From: Corynebacterium faecale
GTDB lineage: Bacteria > Actinomycetota > Actinomycetes > Mycobacteriales > Mycobacteriaceae
Length of the DNA stretch: 64,000 nucleotides
Assembly: GCF_030408735.1 (NCBI RefSeq)
Contig: NZ_CP047204.1
Span: 1,984,001-2,048,000, forward strand
Reading direction: 5' to 3'
How positions within the stretch are numbered: the stretch's first letter is position 1; the number at the start of each line of letters is the position of its first letter. This document shows, piece after piece, positions 25,121-34,943 of the stretch. The notes beneath the pieces were generated by a model. The model was not told the DNA's origin. It saw only the letters and a list, made by a program, of their open reading frames with translations, and ran no database searches. The position numbers and the translations under genes were made by a program.

Positions 25121-28100
25121 TTAAGCCTTGACGACGCTGGCGGTCACGCCCTTCAGCACCTCGTGGGCGCCGTCACCGAGATCGCTCTCAACGACCTCGA
25201 ATGAGGTGGCCAGCACCTCGCCGGCAATGTGCTCGGCATGACGTCCGGCCCACTCCAGCTTCTCAGCCGGAACAGACAAGGTCACGCTGATGCGGTCAGA
25301 GACCTCGAAGCCGGAGGACTTGCGGGCATCCTGCAGACCACGGATGACATCTGCTGCCCAACCTTCAGCCTCAAGCTCAGGGGTGAGCTCCATGTCGAGG
25401 ACAACCAGGCCGTCCACGTCATCGATCTGGGCGGTGGAATCAGGGTTCGCAGCCACCAGACGCTCGGTGAACTCACCCTCCTGCAGCTCAATGCCATCAG
25501 CCACCACTGCAGCACCAACTCGCTCGTAGTTGCCAGCCTTCACGGCCTTGATCACACGCTGCACGTCCTTGCCCAGACGTGGGCCCGCCACCTTGGCGTT
25601 CACCACAACCTCGAAGGTGCCCACGGAATCCACGTCAGAGGTCAGTTCCACATTCTTGACGTTGACTTCATCACGGATGATGGACAGGAAATCATTCAGG
25701 CGCTCGGAGTCCGGCAGAGCCACGGTCAGGTTCGGCAGTGGCAGACGGTTACGCAGCTTGTGGGACTTGCGGATGGAGGACGCGGCGGAGCAGACGCCAC
25801 GGATCTCATCCATGGTGCGGACCAGTTCCGGATCAGCCGGGAAGCTGTCTGCGGATGGGAAGTCCGTCAGGTGGATGGAACGCTCGCCGGTCAGACCACG
25901 CCAGATGACCTCAGTGGTCATCGGCAGCAGGGGCGCTGCCACGCGGGTCAGGGTCTCCAGCACGGTGTAGAGGGTGTTGAAGGCCTCAGGGTGTGCCTGG
26001 TCACCAGCCCAGAAACGGTCGCGGGAGCGACGCACGTACCAGTTGGTCAGTGCGTCACAGAACCAGCGGACCATGTCGCAGGCACGGGCGATATCGGTGG
26101 CGTCAAGCGCTGCGGTGACATCGGCCACCAGCTCATGCAGCTTGGCCAGGATATAGCGGTCCAGCACGTCAGTGGAATCCACGGACCAGGTGGCCTTCTT
26201 GGAGGCATACAGCTGGAGGAAGGAGTAGGCATTCCACATCGGAAGCTGCGCCTGACGCACACCCTCACGGATGCCCTTCTCCGTGACGATCAGGTTGCCG
26301 CCACGCAGAATCGGGGAACTCATGAGGAACCAGCGCATGGCATCGGAACCATCGCGGTCAAAGACCTCATTCACGTTCGGGTAGTTGCCCTTGGACTTGG
26401 ACATCTTCAATCCATCATCACCCAGAACGATGCCGTGGGCGACAACCTTCTTGAACGCGGGACGGTCAAACAGACCGACAGACAGCACATGCAGCAGGTA
26501 GAACCAGCCGCGGGTCTGGCCGATGTACTCCACGATGAAGTCGGCTGGTGAGTGGGTATCAAACCAGTCCTTGTTCTCGAATGGGTAGTGAACCTGGGCG
26601 AACGGCATGGAACCGGAATCAAACCAGACATCCAGCACATCCGGCACACGGCGCATGGTGGACTTACCGGTCGGGTCATCCGGGTTCGGGCGGGTCAGCT
26701 CATCAATGTAGGGGCGGTGCAGGGACTCCGGGCGGACGCCGAAATCAGCCTCAAGCTCATCTAGGGATCCATAGACATCCGTGCGTGGGTACTCTTCGCT
26801 GTCCGATACCCACACCGGCAATGGTGAACCCCAGTAGCGGGAACGGGAGATGTTCCAGTCGCGGGCACCCTCCAGCCACTTGCCGAACTGTCCGTCACGG
26901 ATGTGTGCCGGCATCCATTCGATGTCCTGATTGACCTCGACCATGCGGTCGCGGATCTCGGTGACGTTGACGAACCAGGAAGGCAACGCCATGTAGATCA
27001 GCGGTTCGCCGGAGCGCCAGGAGTGCGGGTAGGAGTGCTCGATGGTCTGATGGCGGAGCACCCGGCCCTTCGCCTTGAGATCCTTGATGATGTCCTTGTT
27101 GGCATCAAAAACCAGCTGGCCTTCGTACTCCGGGGTCAGGGAGGTGAACTTGCCATCCATGTCGACCGGGATAACCGGATCGATGTTGGCGGCGTTACAC
27201 ACGAACATATCGTCCTCACCGAAGGCAGGTGCCTGGTGGACGATACCGGTGCCGTCTTCGGTGGTGACATAGTCCGCGCCGAGGATCTGGAAGGCATTGG
27301 GCTGGTCACGGAAATAATCAAAGACCGGATCATAGGTCAGTCCGATGAGCTCAGTGCCCGGGTGCTCGGAAATGATCTGGGCATCTGTTCCCAGTTCCTT
27401 GGCGTAGGCACCAACCAGGTCCTTGGCCAATAGGAGCTTCTGACCTGCGAAACCATTCTCCCCGTCTTCTGCGACCTCAACGAGTGCGTAGGTGACAGCC
27501 GGGTTGACCGCGAGCGCCAGGTTGGAAGGCAGGGTCCACGGGGTGGTGGTCCAGGCGATGGCCTTGGTGCCGATGAGGTCAGCGTTGGCGTCGGTGCCGT
27601 CAAGCTTGCCGGTGATCGGCATGGTGACAGTCAGGGTGGGATCCTGACGCAGCTTATAGGAATCATCCAGGCGGGTTTCCTGGTTGGACAGCGGGGTGTG
27701 CTCAGCCCAGGAATACGGCAGGACACGGAAGCCCTGGTAGATCAGACCCTTGTCATACAGTTCCTTGAACGCCCAGATCACGGACTCCATGTAGGAGAGA
27801 TCCATGGTCTTGTAGCCGTTCTCGAAGTCCACCCAGCGGGCCTGGCGGGTGACGTACTCCTCCCACTCCTTGGTGTACTGGAGGACGGACTTGGCGCAGT
27901 AGTCATTGAACTGAGCCAGGCCCATGGCCTCAATCTCGCCCTTGTCCTTGATGCCGAGCTGCTTCTCCGCCTCCAGCTCCGCCGGCAGTCCGTGGGTATC
28001 CCAACCGAAGACACGTGGGACACGGTAGCCGCGCATGGTCTGGTAACGCGGGACAATGTCCTTGACGTAACCGGTCAGCAGATGACCGTAGTGTGGCAGA

Positions 28101-28285
28101 CCATTCGCAAACGGAGGTCCGTCATAGAAGACGTAGTCCTCGGCGTCGTCGCGCTGGTCGATGCTGGCCTGGAAGGTGTCGTCCTTCTTCCAGTACTTGA
28201 GTACGTTTTCTTCCATCTCTGGAAAACGGGAGGATCCACCGGTCATGTCGATCTGTGGGTAAACTCCGCCAACGGCTTCAGTCAT
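25121..28285 (-). CDS. ileS: isoleucyl-tRNA synthetase
   Basis: Class I aminoacyl-tRNA synthetase charging tRNA-Ile, 1054 residues. The HIGH-type motif is [17 protein letters not shown] (about 56-72) and KMSKS is [13 protein letters not shown] (about 625-637). The CP1 editing domain lies between, including [16 protein letters not shown]. The long C-terminal region of the eukaryote-like/actinobacterial IleS type follows (anticodon-binding domain, then about 250 extra residues). This long form is the type often associated with mupirocin insensitivity, but that is a family generalisation. Preceded by a T-box leader and ended by a terminator, so it is a single-gene unit. Confidence 0.97.
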   Translation of the reverse strand: MTEAVGGVYPQIDMTGGSSRFPEMEENVLKYWKKDDTFQASIDQRDDAEDYVFYDGPPFANGLPHYGHLLTGYVKDIVPRYQTMRGYRVPRVFGWDTHGLPAELEAEKQLGIKDKGEIEAMGLAQFNDYCAKSVLQYTKEWEEYVTRQARWVDFENGYKTMDLSYMESVIWAFKELYDKGLIYQGFRVLPYSWAEHTPLSNQETRLDDSYKLRQDPTLTVTMPITGKLDGTDANADLIGTKAIAWTTTPWTLPSNLALAVNPAVTYALVEVAEDGENGFAGQKLLLAKDLVGAYAKELGTDAQIISEHPGTELIGLTYDPVFDYFRDQPNAFQILGADYVTTEDGTGIVHQAPAFGEDDMFVCNAANIDPVIPVDMDGKFTSLTPEYEGQLVFDANKDIIKDLKAKGRVLRHQTIEHSYPHSWRSGEPLIYMALPSWFVNVTEIRDRMVEVNQDIEWMPAHIRDGQFGKWLEGARDWNISRSRYWGSPLPVWVSDSEEYPRTDVYGSLDELEADFGVRPESLHRPYIDELTRPNPDDPTGKSTMRRVPDVLDVWFDSGSMPFAQVHYPFENKDWFDTHSPADFIVEYIGQTRGWFYLLHVLSVGLFDRPAFKKVVAHGIVLGDDGLKMSKSKGNYPNVNEVFDRDGSDAMRWFLMSSPILRGGNLIVTEKGIREGVRQAQLPMWNAYSFLQLYASKKATWSVDSTDVLDRYILAKLHELVADVTAALDATDIARACDMVRWFCDALTNWYVRRSRDRFWAGDQAHPEAFNTLYTVLETLTRVAAPLLPMTTEVIWRGLTGERSIHLTDFPSADSFPADPELVRTMDEIRGVCSAASSIRKSHKLRNRLPLPNLTVALPDSERLNDFLSIIRDEVNVKNVELTSDVDSVGTFEVVVNAKVAGPRLGKDVQRVIKAVKAGNYERVGAAVVADGIELQEGEFTERLVAANPDSTAQIDDVDGLVVLDMELTPELEAEGWAADVIRGLQDARKSSGFEVSDRISVTLSVPAEKLEWAGRHAEHIAGEVLATSFEVVESDLGDGAHEVLKGVTASVVKA

Positions 28286-28602
28286 GAGTGTCGGTCCCTT
28301 ATCCTTCGCGCAAGTGTCTGTGTGGTTCTACTACTTGCGGGGACGCACCCAAACTGGGAACGCGGTACCACCCTGCTTGAATCGCCATCAACCACGCCTT
28401 GAGCCGGGTGAGGGGCAATTCCACTTAATTTCAAGAAGGTCTGTCACGGTCCCACCCGACCGGTTCTACTGGGTCCTCTCATTCCTGCAACGATGCTGGA
28501 TGATGAGACTGTTCTTCCGGTGAGACTCCCCGGTGATGGCCGGATCATAATCTTCACTCCCCCGCGACTGCAGTGTTGACGGCAGAAACGGTGGAGCGAC
28601 TG
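28286..28602 (-). promoter_or_regulatory. ileS T-box riboswitch leader (translational, actinobacterial type)
   Basis: The T-box sequence AGGGTGGTACCGCG lies at 28374-28361 on the minus strand, about 76 nt before the start codon. Stem I is of the short actinobacterial kind: CCGGCC-ATC-ACCGG with the Ile specifier ATC at 28537-28535. The downstream part has AAGGATAAGG as a Shine-Dalgarno that can be sequestered, and no U-tract terminator, so control is predicted at translation. Binding of uncharged tRNA-Ile would free the ribosome site. Confidence 0.9.
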
Positions 28603-28608
28603 TGGCTC

Positions 28609-28614
28609 AGTATA
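28609..28614 (-). promoter_or_regulatory. -10 TATACT of the ileS T-box transcript
   Basis: TATACT on the minus strand, placed so that transcription would begin near 28602, upstream of stem I. No good -35 hexamer is seen. Confidence 0.45.
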
Positions 28615-28694
28615 GCGCACCCCCACCGGATTACCTTCTCGAGCAGAGCATGGCCTGACGCACAACCCCACCCATGCACCGAGAGCATTACGCG

Positions 28695-28898
28695 TCAGTC
28701 CTGCCGGGATCCTTTGACACGCTGACTCTTTCCCGACCGCCCCGCCTGGCGCGTCCGCCACTCGTCGATACCGAAGCAGAGGAGCCCGGCACTCACCGTG
28801 AGAATCAACAGCCAGGTCCAGATCTGGGAATCAGACAGAACCGTCACCACCAGCAGGATGAAGCCGATAGCGGAGAGAACGATGGCGGCGATGAACAT
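28695..28898 (-). CDS. small two-helix membrane protein next to wag31
   Basis: 67 residues from ATG 28898, with AGGAAG just upstream. Two hydrophobic helices (about 1-20 and 27-46: MFIAAIVLSAIGFILLVVTV, WTWLLILTVSAGLLCFGI) are followed by a basic tail RTRQAGRSGKSQRVKGSRQD. A longer frame to 29150 runs through the wag31 terminator and is not believed. A small membrane protein occurs between ileS and divIVA in C. glutamicum too. Function unknown. Confidence 0.65.
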   Translation of the reverse strand: MFIAAIVLSAIGFILLVVTVLSDSQIWTWLLILTVSAGLLCFGIDEWRTRQAGRSGKSQRVKGSRQD

Positions 28899-29009
28899 GG
28901 CTTCCTGGTGGGGATGAGAGTGGGTGTGGGCTTGAGCTTGAGGTTGGTCTTGGGGAAGGTAACGCGAGGCAGAAGAAAAGACGCAGCCGGGTGGCTTGAG
29001 AAACCAGTA

Positions 29010-29051
29010 CTCCCGGGCCACCTCGTTTCTTGAAAAACGAGGGCCCGGGAG
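29010..29051 (-). terminator. terminator-like hairpin after wag31
   Basis: The arm at 29010-29028 (starting CTCCCGGGCC) pairs with 29035-29051 (AAACGAGGGCCCGGGAG) with a 2-nt bulge. It is a strong stem with a poor U-tract, between wag31 and the small membrane protein gene. Confidence 0.65.
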
Positions 29052-29091
29052 TCCGGATACTGCTGTGATATGAACTGTTAAGGGCTGTGCC

Positions 29092-30159
29092 TTATGAGTT
29101 CTGATCTCCGGAGTTGTTGTTGGAGTTACCCATCGGCGCGGAGGATCCACGTGCGTTGAGCTCCTCGAGCTGGCCCTCCAGAAGGGACTTCAGGCGGGTG
29201 CGGTACTCACGCTCGAAGGTCTGCAGTTCCGCGATGCGGATCTCCAGCGCATTCTGCTGTTCCTTGACCGCCGCCATGGTCTCGGTGTGCTTACGCTCAG
29301 CGTCGGCCTGCAGGGCGTTGGCCTTGTCCTCTGCCTGACGGATCTGGGCTTCGGCGCGGGAGGTGGAGTCGGCGATGGTGGCTGCGGACTTCTTCTCGGC
29401 TTCTGCGACCAGGCTCTTGGCGTGAGCGTCGGCCTCGGAGATCTGCTTCTTGGCGCGTGCGTCCGCCTCCGACAGCTGCTTCTCTGCGCGCTGACGTGCT
29501 TCCTCGAGAGTCTTGTTGGAGGTTTCGTTGGCTTCGGAGATCTGAGTCTCGGCTGCCTCACGTGCCTCATCCAGCATGGACCGGGACTCTGCCTGGGCAT
29601 CGGAGGTCAGGCGGTCTGCCATCTCCTGTGCAAGGCCGAGGACCTTGGCTGCCTGCATGTGGGTGTCAGCGGTGGCAACACTACTGACGGCCGGTGCGGC
29701 AGCTGCTGCGGCAGGAGCGGCGGAACCTGACTTGGATGCAGCCTGCGCCTTGGTGGCCTCTTCACGGGCAGCCTTGGCCTCAGCCTGCGCCTTGGTCAGC
29801 TGATCCTGCGTGGCCTTGGCGTCGTTCTGTGCCTTGGTGGCGGCCTTCTGGGCATCCTCAAGCTTGGTCTTGTACTCGGAGCGGATCTTCTCTTCGATCT
29901 CGCGGCGCAGTGCAGACTCGTCGACGCTCTTGGAAGCAGCACCGGTGGTGGTAGCTGCCCCAGCGGAAGAACCATCCTTCAGCTGAGCCTCGAGCTCCTC
30001 AACGCGCTGACCAAGGTCATCATTTTCTTCCTGGAGCTGAGCGAGGGTGTCCTCGACAAGATCCAGGAACTGATCAACCTCATCCTCGTTGTAGCCACGC
30101 TTGCCGATCGGCGGCTTACTGAAAGCGACGTTATGCACATCAGCTGGAGTCAACGGCAT
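29092..30159 (-). CDS. wag31: polar growth protein DivIVA/Wag31
   Basis: Membrane-curvature-sensing scaffold that places peptidoglycan synthesis at the cell poles; essential in corynebacteria. 355 residues. The N-terminal DivIVA lipid-binding domain is [20 protein letters not shown]...[20 protein letters not shown] (1-45), followed by coiled coil to about 65. A Ser/Thr/Ala linker and a second long coiled coil (about 190-335) rich in EA/KQ heptads follow. An Ala/Pro insert at about 150-170 separates them. The Asn-rich tail is [14 protein letters not shown] 30159 follows GAAGGGAA. Called divIVA in C. glutamicum. Coiled-coil length is within corynebacterial range. Confidence 0.94.
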   Translation of the reverse strand: MPLTPADVHNVAFSKPPIGKRGYNEDEVDQFLDLVEDTLAQLQEENDDLGQRVEELEAQLKDGSSAGAATTTGAASKSVDESALRREIEEKIRSEYKTKLEDAQKAATKAQNDAKATQDQLTKAQAEAKAAREEATKAQAASKSGSAAPAAAAAAPAVSSVATADTHMQAAKVLGLAQEMADRLTSDAQAESRSMLDEAREAAETQISEANETSNKTLEEARQRAEKQLSEADARAKKQISEADAHAKSLVAEAEKKSAATIADSTSRAEAQIRQAEDKANALQADAERKHTETMAAVKEQQNALEIRIAELQTFEREYRTRLKSLLEGQLEELNARGSSAPMGNSNNNSGDQNS

Positions 30160-30721
30160 TAGCGGATTCCCTTCGATTTAACGGTGGCCCCAGGCATGGG
30201 CCGGGACTCGGTCACAGGAATCTCCCACGACCGGAATTTCCATTTATCTTACTGTCCTTCACACGTGATTGTATCCAGCAACCCATTTTTCGTCGGTATA
30301 CGCGCCGGAATACACCGCCGTTTCACCAACCGGCTGACGCATAACCAACCGGAAGCCACTCAAAAAAGAAACAAACACGACCGAGGGCTTACCCTACCCC
30401 TTACAGTTACAGAAATGTCATTTGAATGGCGGTTTAACACCATTCCGCTGCATCTCATCACCACGCGGCATAGTCCGCCGGTACCCGACGGGATAAAACC
30501 CGGGCGTGCACCGGGCGACACCGAGCAGTCCTACAAAAACTCCGCAGCACCGAAGACAACGGGTGTGCACAAAGGGGGTGATGAGAGCGAAAAACCGCCT
30601 GGGTAACGGGCGCCGGGAGGTGCTGTTTCACAGACGGAAGTGGTGAGGGGAGTCGTGGACCCCCGGGCTCCTCAGCCCCCTCAGCCCCCTCATCCCCGCG
30701 GTGGGAGACTCACAGAATCCT
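30160..30721 (-). other. wag31 upstream region
   Basis: No gene is supported in these 562 bp. On the minus strand TACAAT (30273-30268) and TAAGAT near 30250-30245 are candidate -10 elements for wag31. Nearest yggT is a G-rich stretch (30697-30660) described separately. The length suggests a multi-promoter region, as expected for a highly expressed essential gene. Confidence 0.5.
30660..30697 (-). repeat. four-tract G-rich element (G-quadruplex candidate)
   Basis: On the minus strand four G-tracts of 4-5 G are separated by ATGA, CTGA and an 11-nt loop. The short unit CTGAGGGGG is partly repeated. It lies 25 bp after the yggT stop, in the wag31 upstream region. Confidence 0.6.
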
Positions 30722-31012
30722 TTAGAAGGGAATGAAAGTGACCATTATTCGCAGGATCGACAGGATGAAGAACAGGACGATCACCGAGATGTCCAGGCGG
30801 ATATTTCCCAGGGGCAGGGGCGGAATGAACCGACGCAGCATTCTCACCGGCGGATCTGTCACCATGAAGATCGGCTCCGCCACCACGTAGAACCACTTCG
30901 GTGGAGAGAAGGATCGGGAAAATGACTGGATCATCTCAATGACGATGCGTGCGATCAGCACGTACATGTAGATGTCGATGATCCAGGAGATCAAGTATGC
31001 AAAGGTACCCAC
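30722..31012 (-). CDS. yggT: YggT family membrane protein
   Basis: 96 residues with two or three hydrophobic helices, including YLISWIIDIYMYVLIARIVI and LDISVIVLFFILSILRIMVT. Between them is the family core EPIFMVTDPPVRMLRRFIPP. The YggT family lies beside sepF and divIVA in most Gram-positive bacteria and is thought to work in division or envelope organisation; the molecular role is unknown. Start ATG 31012 has no strong ribosome site. Confidence 0.88.
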   Translation of the reverse strand: MGTFAYLISWIIDIYMYVLIARIVIEMIQSFSRSFSPPKWFYVVAEPIFMVTDPPVRMLRRFIPPLPLGNIRLDISVIVLFFILSILRIMVTFIPF

Positions 31013-31391
31013 GGGGAAATAGCCTAACTGAACTTTGACTTGGACGGTATAAGGGAGTTTCTCACAACTGCTCCCCTACCGGGAAACCGCTTGAGGTCAC
31101 GGCAGTGGTACCGCTGGAGGGTGAAGGTGTCCGCACGATAACGCGCTAAGCCGCCAGACAGAAAACCCGCCCACTGGTTGCACCCACACCACCATCGGTT
31201 CCGGAGAACCAGTGGAGATGAGTGGGGCGCCAGAGGGCGGGATGTTCTGTGGGGTCGCTGATCACGCTGCACATGAGAGATCCGGTCTTGAGGGATGACG
31301 GCACGCAGCTCAAAGAGCCGGCGCGACGTCACCTGCTGACCGTGGAAGACCAGTCACCCTCTGATACCGCCGAGGGTGGAGGAGCCGTGAA
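31013..31391 (-). other. sepF-yggT intergenic region with a nested inverted repeat
   Basis: This 379-bp gap has no credible gene. At 31158-31250 ACAGAA-CCCGCCC can pair with GGGCGGG-TTCTGT (6 + 7 bp, small internal loop). Inside this CCACTGGTT (31171-31179) can pair with AACCAGTGG (31207-31215); the two inner options share two bases. It may be an attenuator, an RNase processing site or an operator between sepF and yggT. Confidence 0.55.
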
Positions 31392-31856
31392 TTAGCGGAT
31401 CCGGGCTGCGCGTTCGAGTTCCGAGATGCTGATGTTGGAGGTCTCCGGGGTGATGGCGAAGTTTTCACTGTCCAGCTTCTGCATCTTGCCGCGGAGGGCG
31501 AAGCACAGACCTGCTGCAAAATCAACGATGCGACGCGCCTCCTCCCGTGTCAGACGGGACATGTCGAAAATCACTGCATCTCCGTCACGGAAGGCTGCGC
31601 CGATTTCCTGGGCATCTTCGAAGGAGTTCAGCCCGACGGTGACAATGGTCGGCTGGTAAGCGCGCGGTGCCGGTGCCGCCTGGGGCGATGCGACAGCAGG
31701 CTGCGGGCGGGTGTAACCGTACTCGGAGTCACGGTAGTCGGGCGCATATGCTGCGGTACCTTCATAGCGTGGTTCGTCCTGGTAGTACGCCTCATCAGCA
31801 TCGGTCTCATATGGTGCGAGCCCGAAGAACTCTTTGGTCTTCTTGATCATGGACAT
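31392..31856 (-). CDS. sepF: cell division protein SepF
   Basis: Membrane tether for FtsZ in bacteria without FtsA. 154 residues. The N-terminal amphipathic membrane-binding helix is MSMIKKTKEFFGLAPYETDA, followed by an acidic Tyr/Pro/Gln linker (about 20-70). The SepF core (about 72-150) is TIVTVGLNSFEDAQEIGAAF, GDAVIFDMSRLTREEARRIV, DFAAGLCFALRGKM. It binds the FtsZ C-terminal tail encoded 1.5 kb upstream. It is in the usual place between yggS and yggT. Confidence 0.94.
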   Translation of the reverse strand: MSMIKKTKEFFGLAPYETDADEAYYQDEPRYEGTAAYAPDYRDSEYGYTRPQPAVASPQAAPAPRAYQPTIVTVGLNSFEDAQEIGAAFRDGDAVIFDMSRLTREEARRIVDFAAGLCFALRGKMQKLDSENFAITPETSNISISELERAARIR

Positions 31857-31932
31857 GACGGTTTCCCTTCACCTGGAATGTCGATTATTCATGTGCAGCC
31901 TGGGTGTTCCCACACCCACTAACTTTGTGTTC

Positions 31933-32637
31933 TTACGGTAACGGTCGGCTTCCCAGAATTTCTGTTCCGACACGCACGATTGTGGCGCCGTGGAGAATTG
32001 CTTCACGTAGATCACCAGACATACCTGCAGAAAATTCCAGGCGCCTGTCAAAGTGGTGTTCCATACCTGCTAACACTCCCCTGGCCTGGGAAAATGCCGC
32101 CTCCACATCCCACCCGAGCGGGGGTACACACATCAACCCCGCGAGTTCGAGATGTGTCGCGGATTCAATGTTCTCCGCAACCTCAACAACACCCGCCGCA
32201 GCAACCCCGCCACGCGCCGTGTCACCGTCCAGGCTCAGCTGAATCAGGCAGGGAAGCTTGTCGACGCTCCGGTCGCCACGCTCCAGGGCAAGTCCGACAC
32301 CCCGATCGAGGGCATCGGCCAACCGGGGGCTGTCCACTCCGTGGACAGCGGAAGCCCACCGGGCAACCGAGTTGGCCTTCTTCGTCTGGATCTGGCCGAT
32401 CATGTGGAAATCCATGTCCGGGAACTCAGCCTGTTTGGCCCTGGCCTCCTGTTCCCGATTCTCCCCCACCGCGGTCACGCCCAGTTCGTGGAGAATCCGG
32501 ATGTCGGTCACCGGATGGAACTTGGTCACGGGCAACAGTGACACGCTCCCGGGAGGGCGACCAGCGTCGGCGGTCGCGTCGTCGATACGCGCTTTAACCT
32601 TGTTCAGGCTGGACCTGAGCTCATCGATCCGTGTCAC
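31933..32637 (-). CDS. yggS: pyridoxal phosphate homeostasis protein YggS
   Basis: PLP-binding protein of the YBL036c/PROSC family (alanine-racemase-like barrel without the second domain), 234 residues. The PLP lysine is in SLLPVTKFHPVTDIR (about 33-47). Further family blocks are AVGENREQEARAKQAEF, DFHMIGQIQTKKANSVARW and the C-terminal GMSGDLREAILHGATIVRVG. It buffers vitamin B6 and amino-acid pools. The first codon overlaps the pgeF stop by 4 nt, so the two are translationally coupled. Confidence 0.93.
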   Translation of the reverse strand: MTRIDELRSSLNKVKARIDDATADAGRPPGSVSLLPVTKFHPVTDIRILHELGVTAVGENREQEARAKQAEFPDMDFHMIGQIQTKKANSVARWASAVHGVDSPRLADALDRGVGLALERGDRSVDKLPCLIQLSLDGDTARGGVAAAGVVEVAENIESATHLELAGLMCVPPLGWDVEAAFSQARGVLAGMEHHFDRRLEFSAGMSGDLREAILHGATIVRVGTEILGSRPLP

Positions 32638-33392
32638 TGGTGTTCTGCCTCCTGAGGGTTGGCTGGGAGCCAGACAACGCCGGCCTGGCGCCCGGTGGTG
32701 CCCTGCCTGCGGTAGGAGAAGAAATCCTCATCCTCAATGGTGCAGCGTGGATCCGAGTCGATCATCTGGACCCCCAGGCTGAGTAGCTGGCGGAGCAGAC
32801 CTGCCCGCACATCGATCCCGGTGGTGCCCTTGGTGGTGCGGGCGAGGGATCCCGGGAGTTTCGTCTCCACGTCGCGGGCCATCTCCTCGGGCACTTCATA
32901 GTTCTTACCTGAAGCAGCAGCTCCCATGAGGGCATGGATATTTGCCGGGGTGGCACCGAGTTCCACCATCTTCTCCACGGTCTTCTTCACAATGCCGTTG
33001 CGCGCGCCCATCCGACCGGCATGGACGGCGGCGATGACACCTGCGTGAGTATCAGACAGTAGAACGGGGACACAATCCGCCACCAGAACCGCCAAGGCGA
33101 GTTCCCGCTGGGTGGTCACCAGCGCGTCGGTCGCCTCGATCGGGCCGCCGTCCGCGGTGGGGCCGTCCACCACGGTCACCGTGTTCGAGTGGATCTGCTC
33201 CATGTAGATCACGCGGCTGGTATCCAACCCGATGATGCCTGCAAGGCGCTGCCGGTTGGTGGCTACATGACCGGGATCATCACCCACATGGTCACCCAGG
33301 TTGAAAGAGTCGAACGGGGATGGCGAAACCCCGCCAGCGCGGGTCGTGAAGACCTTGCGGACGGGGCGTGTGCGTGGGTCAAGACTGTCCAT
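32634..33392 (-). CDS. pgeF: YfiH/PgeF family multicopper-oxidase-like protein
   Basis: 252 residues of the YfiH (DUF152, LACC1) family. Known activities are purine-nucleoside cleavage and removal of mis-incorporated residues from peptidoglycan precursors (PgeF in E. coli). Motifs: NLGDHVGDDP, then VADCVPVLLSDTHAGVIAAVHAGRMGARNGIV with the catalytic Cys-His region, then PGSLARTTKGTTGIDVRAGL and DPRCTIEDEDFFSYRRQGTTGRQAGVVW near the end. TAGACT lies 7 nt upstream of ATG 33392 (leaderless). Its position between ftsZ and yggS is conserved in actinobacteria. Confidence 0.9.
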   Translation of the reverse strand: MDSLDPRTRPVRKVFTTRAGGVSPSPFDSFNLGDHVGDDPGHVATNRQRLAGIIGLDTSRVIYMEQIHSNTVTVVDGPTADGGPIEATDALVTTQRELALAVLVADCVPVLLSDTHAGVIAAVHAGRMGARNGIVKKTVEKMVELGATPANIHALMGAAASGKNYEVPEEMARDVETKLPGSLARTTKGTTGIDVRAGLLRQLLSLGVQMIDSDPRCTIEDEDFFSYRRQGTTGRQAGVVWLPANPQEAEHQ

Positions 33393-33399
33393 GACCTAC

Positions 33400-33405
33400 A
33401 GTCTA
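33400..33405 (-). promoter_or_regulatory. -10 TAGACT of pgeF
   Basis: On the minus strand TAGACT is followed by 7 nt and ATG 33392, only 13 bp after the ftsZ stop. It would uncouple pgeF-yggS from ftsZ transcription. Confidence 0.5.
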
Positions 33406-33417
33406 TTCCCCCATGTT

Positions 33418-34713
33418 CTAACGAAGGAAGCTGGGGACATCCAGATCATCATCGCCGTCGTCGCGGCGTGGCTCGCGGCGATCATCACGGCGGTCGTCGC
33501 GGTGCTCGTCACGACGCTCATCACGACGGTAATCGCGGTCGTCACCGCCGCGGGTGAACAGGCCGCCGGAACGGCTGTCATCAATGCGGTGACGGGCACC
33601 GGCGGACCGGGACTCATAGGGATCAGACTCGCGGGCACCACCGAAGATGGATTCGTTGGACGGTGCCGGGGTGGCCTCCTGGTTACCTGGAGCCGGCGCC
33701 GGGGTGGCGTCCTGGTTCGAGGGAGCGGATGCCTCGACAGAGCGGCGCTCATGGGATGCGCTGGCGCGTGCGGCATCGAATCCGGTGGCGATGACGGTGA
33801 CGCGGACCTCATCACCCAGGTTGTCATCGATGATGGTGCCGAAGATCAGGTTGACGTCCTCATCGGAGCGTTCGCGGACCATGGAGGCAGCCTGGTTGAC
33901 TTCCATCAGGCCGAGGTCAGAACCGCCTGCGAAGGAGAGCAGGACACCGGTGGCGCCGTCCATGGTGGCTTCCAGAAGTGGAGAGTTGATGGCCTGTTCG
34001 GTGGCCGTGACCACCCGGTTGTCACCGCGTGAGGAACCCACACCCATGAGGGCGGATCCGGCTTCGGACATGACAGAGCGGACGTCGGCGAAGTCCACGT
34101 TGATCACACCCGGGATGGTGATGAGGTTGGTGATACCCTGCACACCGTTGTGCAGAACCTCATCGGCGGCGCGGAAGGCCTCCATCATGGACAGGCTGGA
34201 ATCGCCCAGTTCCAGGAGTCGATCGTTCGGAATGACGATGAGGGTGTCACAGACTTCCTTGAGCGCCTCGATGCCCTCTTCCGCCTGGCGGGTACGACGA
34301 CGGCCCTCGAATTCGAAAGGCTTGGTCACCACACCGATGGTCAGTGCGCCCATCTTCTTGGCGATACCCGCCACGACCGGAGCAGCACCGGTTCCGGTGC
34401 CGCCACCCTCGCCGGCGGTGACGAAGACCATGTCCGCGCCCTTGATCGTCTCCTCGATCTCATTCTTGTGGTCCTCCGCGGAGGTGCGTCCCACCTCTGG
34501 GTTGGCACCCGCACCAAGGCCACGGGTGGCCTCGCGTCCGATGTCCAGTTTCACATCGGCGTCGGAGAACATGAGGGCCTGTGAATCGGTGTTCACCGCG
34601 ATGAACTCCACGCCCTTGAGGCCTTCTTCAATCATGCGGTTGACGGCGTTGACTCCGCCGCCGCCCACGCCGACGACCTTAATCTTGGCGAGGTAGTTGT
34701 TCGGTGAGGTCAT
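33418..34713 (-). CDS. ftsZ: cell division GTPase FtsZ
   Basis: Tubulin-like GTPase forming the Z ring. 431 residues: an N-terminal GTPase domain ([20 protein letters not shown]; signature [14 protein letters not shown] at about 105-118) and a second domain to about 320. A disordered linker (about 325-420) follows, with repeated NQ-ATPAP units and a stretch alternating Arg and Asp ([20 protein letters not shown]). The C-terminal peptide [11 protein letters not shown] is the expected binding site for SepF and FtsW. Start ATG 34713 follows GAAAGGCGAG. Confidence 0.97.
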   Translation of the reverse strand: MTSPNNYLAKIKVVGVGGGGVNAVNRMIEEGLKGVEFIAVNTDSQALMFSDADVKLDIGREATRGLGAGANPEVGRTSAEDHKNEIEETIKGADMVFVTAGEGGGTGTGAAPVVAGIAKKMGALTIGVVTKPFEFEGRRRTRQAEEGIEALKEVCDTLIVIPNDRLLELGDSSLSMMEAFRAADEVLHNGVQGITNLITIPGVINVDFADVRSVMSEAGSALMGVGSSRGDNRVVTATEQAINSPLLEATMDGATGVLLSFAGGSDLGLMEVNQAASMVRERSDEDVNLIFGTIIDDNLGDEVRVTVIATGFDAARASASHERRSVEASAPSNQDATPAPAPGNQEATPAPSNESIFGGARESDPYESRSAGARHRIDDSRSGGLFTRGGDDRDYRRDERRDEHRDDRRDDRREPRRDDGDDDLDVPSFLR

Positions 34714-34943
34714 GGTCGATGTCTCGCCTTTCGAGGGGTTGGTGCTTGTCAGTCACAATTTTTTTATTCTAAATTTCTCTGGCCTTCGCCGCGGATCATG
34801 CTTGATCCCCGGACGAAATCCGACTGTCTTACATAATGAGTGAAAACGGCTCAGAAATGTCGGACATTCGGCGGCGGCGTGTCGCCACCCTCAACCACTA
34901 CTTTAGGGTTGATGAGGTGCGGAAACGTTCCCGCCCCGCCACT
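34714..34943 (-). promoter_or_regulatory. ftsZ promoter region
   Basis: This 230-bp gap has no gene. On the minus strand TAGAAT at 34771-34766, followed by an A/T-rich run, is the best -10, giving a leader of about 45 nt. A small perfect hairpin GGATCA-TGCT-TGATCC (34793-34808) lies just upstream. FtsZ in C. glutamicum is known to have several promoters, so others are likely here. Confidence 0.45.

Noticed and set aside
25229..26551. 440-codon open frame antisense to ileS
   Set aside because: Shadow of the ileS reading frame; no start signals and no recognisable domain.
31024..31332. 102-residue frame in the sepF-yggT gap
   Set aside because: Arg/His/Pro-biased, no ribosome site, and it crosses the inverted repeat.
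33647..34696. 349-codon frame antisense to ftsZ, Ser/Arg-rich
   Set aside because: Composition is the reverse complement of Gly/Ala/Asp codons in ftsZ; no independent evidence.
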